IMG/VR virus record: IMGVR_UViG_3300046488_000208
Location: 1-64,000 of that record
Reading direction: 5' to 3' (one strand)
Length of the DNA stretch: 64,000 nucleotides
DNA from: a virus
Below are positions 22,397-30,732 of the stretch, piece by piece. A program made the position numbers and the translations under genes. Within the stretch, counting starts at the first letter, position 1; each line of letters starts with the position of its first letter. The notes under the pieces were generated by a model, which had not been told where the DNA came from, searched no databases, and was given only the letters and a program-made list of their open reading frames with translations.

Positions 22397-23101
22397 ATGT
22401 ACGATACTGAGTCCTTCATTAAAGAAGCCAAAAAAATTCATGGCGAAAAATACAACTATTCATTAGTCAATTACAAGAACGTTTCAACAAAAATTAGAAT
22501 AATTTGTTCAAAACATAATGTTTTTGAACAAACTCCAAAAAATCATATCCTTAGAAAATCTGGATGTCCGAAATGTGCTATCGAATATAAAGCAAATAAA
22601 TTGAAACTTTCCCAAACCGAATTTATTATTATTTCGAATAAAACACATAGTAATAAATATGATTATTCCTTGGTCAATTATTTTAACAATAAAACTCATG
22701 TCGATATAATATGCCCAATACATGGTGTTTTTGAACAAGCACCTGCTCACCACATGAGAGGTATTGGATGTCCAATTTGTAACGATTCAAAGGGTGAATT
22801 AAAAATAAAATCTTTTTTGAATAAAAATCGAATAACATATATTCGAAATAAAATGTTTAATAATTGTAAAGATATTGGTAAATTAAAATTTGATTTTTAT
22901 TTACCTAATTTAAATATTATGATTGAATTTGATGGCATTCAACATTTTAAGCCAAATCATGCTTTTGGTGGAACTGAAGAATTTAATAATATTCAAAGAA
23001 GAGATAATATAAAAAATAAATATTGTGATGAAAATTTAATACAATTAATAAGAATAAGGTATAATGAAAATATTGAAAACAAATTAAATTTTTTAATATG
23101 A
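22397..23101 (+). CDS. EDxHD/Vsr-like homing endonuclease with two HG-F-CPxC modules (234 aa)
   Basis: Two repeats of a zinc-like module (about 5-60 and 72-130), each Y-N-Y-S-L-V-N-Y, C-x-x-H-x-V-F-E-Q and G-C-P-x-C, precede a Vsr-type nuclease fold: LKFDFYLPNLNIMIEFDGIQ, then HF and a conserved RRDNIKNKYC (about 165-215). This is the layout of EDxHD homing endonucleases. Its TGA stop overlaps the ATG of the next gene. An interrupted relative lies at 54923/57362. Confidence 0.85.
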   Translation: MYDTESFIKEAKKIHGEKYNYSLVNYKNVSTKIRIICSKHNVFEQTPKNHILRKSGCPKCAIEYKANKLKLSQTEFIIISNKTHSNKYDYSLVNYFNNKTHVDIICPIHGVFEQAPAHHMRGIGCPICNDSKGELKIKSFLNKNRITYIRNKMFNNCKDIGKLKFDFYLPNLNIMIEFDGIQHFKPNHAFGGTEEFNNIQRRDNIKNKYCDENLIQLIRIRYNENIENKLNFLI

Positions 23102-23457
23102 AAGATAAGTAGATAATAAAATTAGTTACTGTTGTTCGACAAGATTTGAGTGCTGGACAACAATTAGTTCAATCTGGGCACGCAATTGCTGAATTCATTC
23201 AGCATTTTCCCTCAGAATTTCAAGAGTGGAAAAGAGATTCAAATTATCTCATTTCGTTATCGATTGATAACGAAGAAAGACTTCAAAGACTATTTTACAA
23301 ATTACAGGACAATGGTGCTAATGTTGTTGCATTCACAGAACCCGACATTGACAACCAGTTGACCAGTATTTGCTATTATGGTACGCCCGAAATGCGTAAA
23401 ATTACGCAGAATTTAGACTTAGCACTTGAAGAAGTTAAAGTCGCAATTAAAAATTAA
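23098..23457 (+). CDS. Peptidyl-tRNA hydrolase 2-like protein with in-frame TAG at codon 5
   Basis: PTH2 enzymes release peptides from stalled peptidyl-tRNA. The first strand and active-site loop read IIKLVTVVRQDLSAGQQLVQ then SGHAIAEF, and LYYKLQDNG-type and FTEPDIDNQLTSICYYG segments follow the family pattern. The natural ATG (23098) overlaps the preceding stop, but codon 5 is TAG (23110-23112). Starting at the TTG at 23146 would remove strand 1 and the catalytic basic residue region, so readthrough or a rare non-ATG start (ATA at 23113) is needed. A matching CUA tRNA lies 1.4 kb upstream. A sequencing error cannot be excluded. Confidence 0.75.
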
Positions 23458-23503
23458 AGTCGCAATTAAATTTATAAATGAAGTATTTATTTTCGCAATT
23501 CAA

Positions 23504-23517
23504 GTATTTATATTAAA
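23504..23517 (+). promoter_or_regulatory. GTATTTAT motif copy
   Basis: GTATTTATatTAAA, 9 nt before the ATG at 23527; a weaker copy (GTATTTATTTTC) precedes it at 23483. Confidence 0.5.
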
Positions 23518-23526
23518 TTTGTAATT

Positions 23527-24321
23527 ATGATAGATAAATTAAATTTAAAAGAAAATTCGTTCTACATCGGTACTTGTAGAAACACTAATATTGCTCAATG
23601 GCATAAAGGTGAATTTGTTTTCATTGGTTTTAATTTTGGTATTCCATATATTGAAACCATTAAATATTATGGTGACATTAAAAATACTTCTTTTGATGGC
23701 TTTATCCCCATTGAAGAAATTAATTTTAGTGTTGATAATATAATTAAAGAAAAAAATTTGCAAGACTATAAAAATGGTGCTCGTAAAATATATCAAAATT
23801 TAAATATCAATAATTTAAATTACGAGATATGGAAACCCATTCCAAAATATGAAGGACTTTATTCTGTTTCTAATTTGGGTAGAGTAAAAAAACATGGAAA
23901 ATCTTTATCTGGCAATAAAATAATGAAACAAAATTTTTCACGTGAATATTTGGTCGTTGGTCTAACTGATTATGAACATATTCGTAAAACATATAGAGTA
24001 CATAGATTGGTAGCATTAACATTCAAATATAATGATAACACATCACTTGAGGTCAATCATATAAATGGAATAAAAACCGATAATCGTGATATTAATTTAG
24101 AGTGGATTGAACATGCTGAAAATTCGAAACATATGTATACTTCGGGAAATGTGTGCAAAAAATTGAAACTCGAAGAAGTAATGGAAATTCAACGTTTGTT
24201 ATGTAAAGGTGACTTTTTACAAAAAGATATTGCAAAAAAATTTAACATTAGTCGAAGTACAATATCTGAAATTAATACAGGTAAAAAATGGAAAAATATT
24301 AAATCAATGAAACATTTATAG
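23527..24321 (+). CDS. NUMOD4-HNH homing endonuclease (264 aa), TAG stop
   Basis: The NUMOD4 motif EIWKPIPKYEGLYSVSNLGR (about 100-120) is followed by the HNH core YRVHRLVALTF, LEVNHINGIKTDNRDINLEW (about 158-200) and a C-terminal HTH (QKDIAKKFNISRSTISEINT, NUMOD1-like). The N-terminal 90 residues are extra and unrecognised. Ends in TAG; suppression adds only six residues. Confidence 0.9.
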   Translation: MIDKLNLKENSFYIGTCRNTNIAQWHKGEFVFIGFNFGIPYIETIKYYGDIKNTSFDGFIPIEEINFSVDNIIKEKNLQDYKNGARKIYQNLNINNLNYEIWKPIPKYEGLYSVSNLGRVKKHGKSLSGNKIMKQNFSREYLVVGLTDYEHIRKTYRVHRLVALTFKYNDNTSLEVNHINGIKTDNRDINLEWIEHAENSKHMYTSGNVCKKLKLEEVMEIQRLLCKGDFLQKDIAKKFNISRSTISEINTGKKWKNIKSMKHL

Positions 24322-24346
24322 ATAGACATCAGACCGCCATAATAAT

Positions 24347-24371
24347 TTGATATCACAAATTGTGATATCAA
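24347..24371. promoter_or_regulatory. Perfect 25-bp palindrome, operator-like
   Basis: TTGATATCACAA-A-TTGTGATATCAA. It lies between the TAG stop of the endonuclease gene and the gene at 24461 and lacks a T-tract, so an operator is more likely than a terminator. Confidence 0.5.
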
Positions 24372-24406
24372 GATTTCATAAAATGCGTAACGCAAACTAT
24401 GTAATA

Positions 24407-24422
24407 TAAACAAATTTGTTTA
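24407..24422. promoter_or_regulatory. 16-bp palindrome
   Basis: TAAACAAATTTGTTTA, 39 nt before the ATG at 24461; second symmetric site in the same intergenic region. Confidence 0.4.
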
Positions 24423-24460
24423 CACAAAATAAATTAAATTAATCTTAAATAAACATTATC

Positions 24461-24796
24461 ATGGAAACAATAGCAAAAACCGATATCGCAAAAATGAAAG
24501 CCGATATTAAAGACAAAGTTGAACTTCAGAAGTTCTATAAAAATCAGAGAAAAACCGATAAAATCATCGGTGAAAGAAAGATGCCTGCAAGTGAAGCAAC
24601 TTATAAGCATCAGACTAACAGAGAAGATTTACGAGTAATGTACGCAGCTTATGGTATTGCCAGAGGCAGGAGTTTTTCTCAGATTGAAAATCATTATCCG
24701 GAAGACGGTCATCCACTTCAAAAATATCAAAAAACAATTGATAGAATTTTGGAGAAGTACACGGTGTTAGTGAAGGTTGAAGTACCAACCGAATAA
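24461..24796 (+). CDS. Unknown protein (111 aa)
   Basis: Charged helices (IAKMKADIKDKVELQKFY), a central MYAAYGIARGRSFSQIENHY segment and a C-terminal helix ending in VEVPTE. A single-gene unit with palindromes upstream and a terminator downstream, so it may be separately regulated. No family recognised. Confidence 0.6.
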   Translation: METIAKTDIAKMKADIKDKVELQKFYKNQRKTDKIIGERKMPASEATYKHQTNREDLRVMYAAYGIARGRSFSQIENHYPEDGHPLQKYQKTIDRILEKYTVLVKVEVPTE

Positions 24797-24801
24797 AATA
24801 A

Positions 24802-24825
24802 AAAGGGCGTAGTTGCCCTTTTTTT
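24802..24825 (+). terminator. Rho-independent terminator
   Basis: AAAGGGC / GCCCTTT with T-tract, six nt after the stop of the gene at 24461. Confidence 0.9.
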
Positions 24826-24888
24826 CTTGCATATTTGCTACGGATTGTGTAGTTTTACGCAAAATAACTTTATATTAATCTCAAATGA

Positions 24889-25539
24889 ATGTCAGAAGAG
24901 AAACAGGATGGAGTAATATTCACTCCAAAAATTGAAGAAGAAGGAAGAATTGACGAGTTTCCACTTATTAAAGAAGTCGATGTAGAGGATAAAATAATTG
25001 AAGTAACACCAAGTGTACAATCAGTTATCCCACCAGAAGAACTTCAAAAAATCAATGATGAAATTAAAGCCGAAATAGTGGCTGAAGAAAAAAATGACGG
25101 AGCAATTGACGGTGCTGTTGACGGTGCTGTTGACAATGATTCTGAAGATTTAAACATAAAAACTTATGTCAAAATAACACCAACCCTTTATATTAAACCA
25201 GCAGGTAGTGAAAAAAATAAAGAAGGCGAAGATGTCAAATTATATAAGATTTTAAATCCTGAAACTAATATTGTAGAAAAACGACAATTAACTGATGGCG
25301 AAAAACACGATATTTTAGTCCGTGATTTAAAAGAATCTCGCATAAAATTTCATCCAATAAAAAATGCGGTAAAAACTGTCGGAGTAACCACAGTTACCAG
25401 TTCAATTGGCAGAAAACGCTTGGTGAAAGACAAAGGAGTACAAACAAACATAACTACCAATCAGTTCGACAAAGACTATCGTAAGAAACGTCAACGTAAG
25501 AACAGAATGGCACGGGCATCCCGTAAAGCAAGTCGATAG
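24889..25539 (+). CDS. Acidic-to-basic unknown protein (216 aa), TAG stop
   Basis: The first 90 residues are strongly acidic with an imperfect repeat (GAIDGAVDGAVDND); the last 25 are strongly basic (DYRKKRQRKNRMARASRK). This polarity suggests a disordered linker or nucleic-acid-binding tail. The TAG stop is 2 nt before the next ATG. No family recognised. Confidence 0.55.
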   Translation: MSEEKQDGVIFTPKIEEEGRIDEFPLIKEVDVEDKIIEVTPSVQSVIPPEELQKINDEIKAEIVAEEKNDGAIDGAVDGAVDNDSEDLNIKTYVKITPTLYIKPAGSEKNKEGEDVKLYKILNPETNIVEKRQLTDGEKHDILVRDLKESRIKFHPIKNAVKTVGVTTVTSSIGRKRLVKDKGVQTNITTNQFDKDYRKKRQRKNRMARASRKASR

Positions 25540-25541
25540 TC

Positions 25542-26384
25542 ATGGGAGAGAATACAGGATATTCTTTAAAAGGAAACGGTACAGATTTATCTAAACTGTA
25601 TCCATCTGGTGGCACGAACATTTATTTCGGTGCATCAGCAATAACAACTACATATGTGCCTAATGCAAATTACATGCAGGTTATTCCAGATAGTCATTAT
25701 TGGTCGAACTTAGACCAATTACTGACATATCTTGGTTATATTCAATCATCAGGTAATCCGTTTTATACCAATGCTTGGAATGAAGAAGTTAAGCAAATCA
25801 TTATTGGCTTAGAAAATACAATCAAAAATGGTTACAAACTCAAGAAACTTAATAAGGTGCAAACCATTTTTTTGAAGGAAAGGGGCGATGTACCTTATCT
25901 TTTTGAGAGTGTAGAAAATATGATAATTTTTGTCAAGGATGTTGACATTAGTGGTGATTATCCTGCAAACAAATTTCTTAATGATTTTATTGCAACAATT
26001 AAAAATACAATAAAAAGTGGATATAATTTAACAAATGGATTAAAAATGGAAAGAAAAGAAGTTTACAAACGTATTGATGGCGAAAGAGACTATCAAGACA
26101 AAACTTGGGTTGCACGCAGAACACTCGATGGCACACCCGATGAAGAAAAACCAGTTGCTGAGTGGATTAACTACATAGAATTTCACATTGCAAAAGCGAA
26201 AGACAAGGTATATCATCTTGATACTCAAGCTGCACTTGAAGAAATTCGTAAAGTAACTGCACTTGGTGTACGTACAATGGAAATTCATGGCTGTCCCGCA
26301 AGACAAAATGAAGTCAATGAAATCGACATAAATAAAATATGGAATCCTCTGACAGGACAAAATGAAGTCAATGAAATCGACTGA
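25542..26384 (+). CDS. Unknown protein (280 aa) with duplicated C-terminal segment
   Basis: The N-terminal 170 residues are unrecognised (NIYFGASAITTTYVPNAN; LLTYLGYIQSSG). From about residue 168 a helical domain VYKRIDGERDYQDKTW, EWINYIEFHIAKAKD, EIRKVTALGVRTMEIHGCP resembles small conserved phage proteins related to nucleotide-pool enzymes. The C-terminus carries two copies of QNEVNEID encoded by a 26-nt direct repeat. The next functional genes concern nucleotide metabolism. Confidence 0.55.
   Translation: MGENTGYSLKGNGTDLSKLYPSGGTNIYFGASAITTTYVPNANYMQVIPDSHYWSNLDQLLTYLGYIQSSGNPFYTNAWNEEVKQIIIGLENTIKNGYKLKKLNKVQTIFLKERGDVPYLFESVENMIIFVKDVDISGDYPANKFLNDFIATIKNTIKSGYNLTNGLKMERKEVYKRIDGERDYQDKTWVARRTLDGTPDEEKPVAEWINYIEFHIAKAKDKVYHLDTQAALEEIRKVTALGVRTMEIHGCPARQNEVNEIDINKIWNPLTGQNEVNEID
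26302..26381 (+). repeat. 26-nt direct repeat in coding sequence
   Basis: The 26-nt unit beginning GACAAAATGAAG and ending GAAATCGAC occurs at 26302-26327 and 26356-26381, 54 nt (18 codons) apart and in phase. The second copy ends at the stop codon. Confidence 0.85.
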
Positions 26385-26415
26385 CAGGCAAACTTCCAAA
26401 TAATGAAAAAATATA

Positions 26416-26532
26416 ATGGTAAAATTTTTAAAAGTAATTAACTGGCTATTTGATTGGTTCATGAACCTATTATTTGCTACTATACTTATTGGTGGTGGCA
26501 TATATGTTATACAACACATATTTTTTGGTTAA
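26416..26532 (+). CDS. Small membrane protein (38 aa)
   Basis: MVKFLKVINWLFDWFMNLLF followed by ATILIGGGIYVIQHIFFG; almost entirely hydrophobic, one or two spans. Its TAA stop shares an A with the next ATG (26532), which supports real translation. Confidence 0.55.
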   Translation: MVKFLKVINWLFDWFMNLLFATILIGGGIYVIQHIFFG

Positions 26533-26897
26533 TGGAACGGGTTATTGACCTTAATGATACGTATTGGGACAGACTAACGGGATACGTAACCGAACTACGT
26601 GTAGATGCACGATGGGTATTACGTGGACTTACTGACAAAAAATCCTATGGTTCACTGAGAATCGTGTCACATCCGGATTTACCTCCAGGACAACTTCGTG
26701 CATTCTTCACGTATGTTCTGACAATTAAACCCAAAACCAAGGAAGAAAAAATTAAAACAATTGAAGACTATCAAATCGATATAACTGAACTGGAAGTTTT
26801 TTCAATTGCCGATGATTTTAAAACAGAAACCAAAACCTACGAAGCACCGTTTAAAGAACTCGAAGAAATGTTTGGTGTTAAAATATTTGAAAAATAA
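26532..26897 (+). CDS. Unknown protein (121 aa)
   Basis: VTELRVDARWVLRGLTDKKSYG and RAFFTYVLTIKPKTKEEK; alternating strands then an acidic C-terminal helix. ATG 26532 chosen because an upstream start would run antiphase through the membrane peptide gene. No family recognised. Confidence 0.55.
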   Translation: MERVIDLNDTYWDRLTGYVTELRVDARWVLRGLTDKKSYGSLRIVSHPDLPPGQLRAFFTYVLTIKPKTKEEKIKTIEDYQIDITELEVFSIADDFKTETKTYEAPFKELEEMFGVKIFEK

Positions 26898-26910
26898 AAA
26901 CAGAAAAATC

Positions 26911-27816
26911 ATGAGTAAAAAAACAGACGAATTAGTAAAGGAAGTAATTATGGAAAATCAAGACAAAAAAGAAAAAGACTTCACTGCTGTCACAGGCAAA
27001 GGTGCAGGACTTCGCTTTAATAAAGGCAAGCAAAGATATGATTTAGTTGAACCACATGCATTTGCAGACTTTGTTCAAGTGCTGACCGATGGTGCTGAAA
27101 AATATTTTGACAGAAATTGGGAACGTGGACTTTCCTGGACCTCAGTTTTAGCTTCACTTAAAAGGCACATTGCTGCCATTGAAAGAGGCGAAGATTATGA
27201 TAAAGAAAGTGGTCGTTTGCACATTGCTCACGCAGCTTGCAACGTACATTTTCTCAATGCATTTTATTATACTTTTCCACAGGGTGACGACAGACCAAAA
27301 AGATATTTAAACATACCAAAAATAGGTTTGGACATTGATGGAGTTCTTGCCAATTGGACCGCAGCTTGGAATAAATTATATCCCGAAGTACTTGTAGAAC
27401 CAAGTTGCTGGTACTTGGATAGACAGGTCGGAAAACGATTTAATGAAATGCGTGAAGCAGGAACTCTCAATGAGTTCTATATGAACGTAGAACCACTTAT
27501 CAAGCCAGAAGACCTACCATTTGAAGTACATTGCTATATAACGTCAAGACCTGTTTTAAAAGAAGTAACAGAAGCATGGCTTGACAAATATCATTTTCCT
27601 GCAAAACCAGTATATAGTATTGATGTTCGCACAAGCAAAGTACAAGTTGCTAAAGATGCTGGTGTAGAAATATTTATTGATGATGCATTTGAAAACTTTG
27701 TAGAAATGAACAATGGTGGTATTACTACATACTTATACACAGCACCTTGGAACATAAAACATGATGTTGGTCATCTTCGACTTAATTCATTGAATGACTT
27801 ACCATTGCTAAGATAA
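26911..27816 (+). CDS. dATP/dGTP diphosphohydrolase-like domain fused to HAD 5'-nucleotidase (301 aa)
   Basis: Residues about 25-125 match the phage dATP/dGTP diphosphohydrolase N-terminal family (DUF5664-like): GLRFNKGKQRYDLVEPHAFA, GAEKYFDRNWERG and an LHIAHAACNVHFL helix. Residues about 145-300 form a HAD phosphatase of the 5'(3')-deoxyribonucleotidase type: LDIDGVLANW (nucleophile Asp-x-Asp), YITSRP and EIFIDDAFENF. A single chain could thus hydrolyse dNTPs to dNMP and then to nucleoside. The pairing suggests control of the dNTP pool or breakdown of host-derived nucleotides. ATG 26911 matches the start of the first domain. Confidence 0.82.
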   Translation: MSKKTDELVKEVIMENQDKKEKDFTAVTGKGAGLRFNKGKQRYDLVEPHAFADFVQVLTDGAEKYFDRNWERGLSWTSVLASLKRHIAAIERGEDYDKESGRLHIAHAACNVHFLNAFYYTFPQGDDRPKRYLNIPKIGLDIDGVLANWTAAWNKLYPEVLVEPSCWYLDRQVGKRFNEMREAGTLNEFYMNVEPLIKPEDLPFEVHCYITSRPVLKEVTEAWLDKYHFPAKPVYSIDVRTSKVQVAKDAGVEIFIDDAFENFVEMNNGGITTYLYTAPWNIKHDVGHLRLNSLNDLPLLR

Positions 27817-27821
27817 AATAA

Positions 27822-28451
27822 ATGAAAATTTGCATTATATCTGATACACATGGAAAACATAAGCATCTGGGACAATTACCTGTTGCTGATGTTATTATTC
27901 ATGCAGGTGATTTCACATCAATAGGTCAAAGTCATGAAATTGTCAATTTTATGCAATGGTATTCCAAATTACCTTATGCTAATAAGCTAATTATCGCTGG
28001 AAATCATGATTGGCTTTTTGAAACTCATCATCTTTTAGCAATTGAAAAGGTTCCAGAAAATGTAACATACTTGGAAGATTCTGGTGTTGAAATTGAAGGT
28101 ATTCATTTCTGGGGGACACCTGTTTCAAAACCATTTAATAATTGGGCATTCAATCGTCCGGAAGAAACACTTGCTAAACATTGGGCAGCAATTCCAGATA
28201 ATACTGATGTGTTAATTACACACAGTCCACCATATATGATTGGAGATTTAGTACCTTGGGATATGAAGCATCATGGTTCACCATCACTCTATAAAGAAGT
28301 TGTTGAAAGAATTAAACCAAAAATTCATATCTTTGGTCATATTCATGAAGGGTATGGAAAAAAAGTGATTGATAACGTCATATTCATTAACGCATCAAAT
28401 CTTAATGGCGATTATATGTGTGTAAATCCACCAATTATTTTCGAAATTTGA
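27822..28451 (+). CDS. Calcineurin-like metallophosphoesterase (209 aa)
   Basis: All five metal-binding blocks are present: SDTHG (D8, H10), HAGDF (D30), GNHD (N61, H62), ITHSPP and FGHIHEGYG near 178. Length and motif spacing match small Rv0805/YfcE-like phosphodiesterases acting on cyclic nucleotides or short phosphodiesters. Begins five bases after the preceding enzyme gene, so a shared role in nucleotide salvage is plausible. Confidence 0.88.
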   Translation: MKICIISDTHGKHKHLGQLPVADVIIHAGDFTSIGQSHEIVNFMQWYSKLPYANKLIIAGNHDWLFETHHLLAIEKVPENVTYLEDSGVEIEGIHFWGTPVSKPFNNWAFNRPEETLAKHWAAIPDNTDVLITHSPPYMIGDLVPWDMKHHGSPSLYKEVVERIKPKIHIFGHIHEGYGKKVIDNVIFINASNLNGDYMCVNPPIIFEI

Positions 28452-28470
28452 AAATAAATATTGGCTTTCT

Positions 28471-28500
28471 TGTAACATTATTCGATTATTATTCGTATAA
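28471..28500 (+). promoter_or_regulatory. ECF-type promoter of the exported-protein genes
   Basis: TGTAAC, 17-nt spacer, CGTATAA; 27 nt from CGT to the ATG at 28521. Confidence 0.68.
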
Positions 28501-28520
28501 TCGCAATGTAATTTATTTTA

Positions 28521-28646
28521 ATGCCAATGACAGACAAAATTTACTTAACAATTCTCATAGTATTATTAATCGTAGTTGTCATTGGCGATGTACGTGTCGC
28601 CAACACAATAGATAAAGTAAAAAAGAAACTAAAACTCAAAAAATGA
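28521..28646 (+). CDS. Small membrane protein (41 aa)
   Basis: MPMTDKIYLTILIVLLIVVV, then a short outer part and a basic tail (KVKKKLKLKK); single N-terminal span. The TGA overlaps the ATG of the following gene by four bases. Confidence 0.6.
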   Translation: MPMTDKIYLTILIVLLIVVVIGDVRVANTIDKVKKKLKLKK

Positions 28647-29290
28647 AAAGATTATTAATCCTTGCGTTATTGCTTTGCTCGTTTGCAGCAAATGCACAGA
28701 ATTTTCAAGTACTAACCGATGCCAAAATCAATTTTATTACATTTGAACTCTACAAGCCACTTAAACACGGAACTGTCTATTACTTCACTGACTTCAAGGT
28801 AGACCATGATGGCATTACTGAATCCTACTCAGAAATATCGGGATACGTAAACATTACAAAAACATTCTCTGCCACTCTACAATATAACGCAGGACTCAAC
28901 AAAACATTCAGAATATTTCCTGTTTATCTTGGTGGAGTGTCTAAAGCATTTACAATCGGAAAATCATTTAATTTATCCTTTGATGTTACATACCGCCATC
29001 AAAACTTTCTTTATCTTGGCGATAAAGAAATGCGTAATGGGTATCAGATTACAACCACATTTTCACAAGATAGAGATAAAACACAAGTAAGTGGTTATTG
29101 CGACTTTTGGAATAACAAATATTTTATTTTTGAACCCCAAGGTTGGTATAAACTGACAAAGCGAATTTATCTCGGATTAGAATGGAGGGCATCAAATTAC
29201 GATGAAGTACTTAACTACGATGCTGATGGTGGGTTCATTGGTCATTACGCAAACTACGTAATGCTTGGAATGAAATTAAATTTAGAATAA
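28643..29290 (+). CDS. DUF5020-like outer-membrane beta-barrel protein (215 aa)
   Basis: Signal peptide MKRLLILALLLCSFAANAQ with a Bacteroidetes-type cleavage site at A-Q. The mature part alternates aromatic and polar residues in strands (TVYYFTDFKVD, YLGLEWRASNYDE) and ends on an aromatic/hydrophobic strand, as in Tsx-like and DUF5020 barrels. A phage-encoded outer-membrane protein could mask or replace a receptor (inference). Confidence 0.75.
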   Translation: MKRLLILALLLCSFAANAQNFQVLTDAKINFITFELYKPLKHGTVYYFTDFKVDHDGITESYSEISGYVNITKTFSATLQYNAGLNKTFRIFPVYLGGVSKAFTIGKSFNLSFDVTYRHQNFLYLGDKEMRNGYQITTTFSQDRDKTQVSGYCDFWNNKYFIFEPQGWYKLTKRIYLGLEWRASNYDEVLNYDADGGFIGHYANYVMLGMKLNLE

Positions 29291-29405
29291 ATAACTACAT
29301 TTCATGTAATATCTGAAAATTTAACACATAATTCTTGTTAGTGCCATTTATTTCAATTATGTTTGTCCATTCAATTATTAACTAATATTAATCAATAAAT
29401 AAATT

Positions 29406-30278
29406 ATGAAAAAAATTCTAAGTATTTTATTACTAATGTTTCTATGCGTATCATTAATCGGTCAAACGAAAACTGGTACACTGAAAATCTTTTCTGAACT
29501 AACCGGAATAAATGTTTATGTCGATGAAACTAAACAAACTACAGACATAACTTCTTTAGTACTTCCTGTTGGAAGTCACTATTTGAAAGTTTTGGTTGGA
29601 ACGACAAGCGTATATGGCGAAATTGTTGAAATCAAAGAAAATACTGCAACTACTGTACTCATAAAGAATACTGGTCAGGTGCAAGAAAAAATAATGGATA
29701 GCAAAATTGCTGAACGTGAAGAATATAATAATTCTAAAGTAGACGTTGTTTTTTCAACAAATTCTTTAAGTCAGACTACAGGTAGAAGTGCCATGTATCC
29801 CGGATATTATGGTTATTACGGATTTTCCAATTCCAATACTGTCACAACCCAAGTATCTGATTTTAAAATCATAAAAGGTGGTGTTAAAGAAATTGGGGAT
29901 GTATCATTAGCAGCACTGGCAGGAAACCAAGCCATTCTAAATCAAAATGCTGCTGATAATCTCAGAATAACAAAAATGACAAATTGGGGAGCAGGTATAT
30001 TCTTAGGAAGTTTCGTTATAGGTGGAACAGTATTGGCTGATATGCTCGTAAAAAAACCCTTTTTACATCCTGTTGGAACAACAGCAGGTGGATTTGAAGT
30101 CGGAGTGCTTGCAACTTGTATAGTCACAGGAATAATATCATATGGTTTGGTTATGGGTGCTGATAAATCTCGTCCCGACCATTATTATACTGTTGATGGT
30201 GCTAACAAAGATGCCCAAGCATATGACAAAAAACTCAAAGAAAAATTGGGACTTCCTGAAAGTTATGATGTAAAATAA
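29406..30278 (+). CDS. Exported PEGA-like protein with C-terminal membrane segments (290 aa)
   Basis: Signal peptide to about residue 20 (SLIGQ), then a short PEGA-type domain (GTLKIFSELTGINVYVDE...LPVGSHYLKV, about 22-75). A Tyr/Gly-rich patch PGYYGYYGFSN follows, and hydrophobic segments near residues 198-220 and 230-255 suggest membrane insertion. Together with its neighbours it forms an exported module. Confidence 0.65.
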   Translation: MKKILSILLLMFLCVSLIGQTKTGTLKIFSELTGINVYVDETKQTTDITSLVLPVGSHYLKVLVGTTSVYGEIVEIKENTATTVLIKNTGQVQEKIMDSKIAEREEYNNSKVDVVFSTNSLSQTTGRSAMYPGYYGYYGFSNSNTVTTQVSDFKIIKGGVKEIGDVSLAALAGNQAILNQNAADNLRITKMTNWGAGIFLGSFVIGGTVLADMLVKKPFLHPVGTTAGGFEVGVLATCIVTGIISYGLVMGADKSRPDHYYTVDGANKDAQAYDKKLKEKLGLPESYDVK

Positions 30279-30294
30279 TTTATAAACAAATAAA

Positions 30295-30711
30295 ATGAAA
30301 AAAACTTTAATTTTATGTATTGCAACTATTCTGATAATTGGAATTGGATTTAGTTGTAAAAAAGAAACCCCACTTTCCGATTTTGTTATCGGAACGTGGA
30401 AATCCGACAGCCTTTTATTAGGCGATAAAGGTAGTGCTAAAGTTTGTTTTAGTGCTATTATAAAAACTAATGACACTTATGTATTAACATTATTGCAAGG
30501 AACGCAGAGTTATACTTGTCCCGCTACAGGATATAGTGTAGACAATGACAAGAATACATTTACACTTACCGAACCAGATTTTGACCCTAATGATGGAGTT
30601 ACACCAACAGATACGCAAACATTTGATGTTGTTACTAACGGAAAATCAAAAATGACATGGACTCCACAAGTTAGTGGCGGTGCTCCAACAATGATTTGGA
30701 CAAAACAATAA
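30295..30711 (+). CDS. Lipoprotein, lipocalin-like (138 aa)
   Basis: MKKTLILCIATILIIGIGFSC gives a signal peptide with a lipobox ending at Cys21, followed by charged residues (KKETP), as in Bacteroidetes surface lipoproteins. The mature domain begins FVIGTWKSDS, the start pattern of lipocalin-like domains, and ends TMIWTKQ. Predicted envelope-anchored. Followed by a terminator. Confidence 0.75.
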   Translation: MKKTLILCIATILIIGIGFSCKKETPLSDFVIGTWKSDSLLLGDKGSAKVCFSAIIKTNDTYVLTLLQGTQSYTCPATGYSVDNDKNTFTLTEPDFDPNDGVTPTDTQTFDVVTNGKSKMTWTPQVSGGAPTMIWTKQ

Positions 30712-30732
30712 ATAATTTAATACGACAATATA

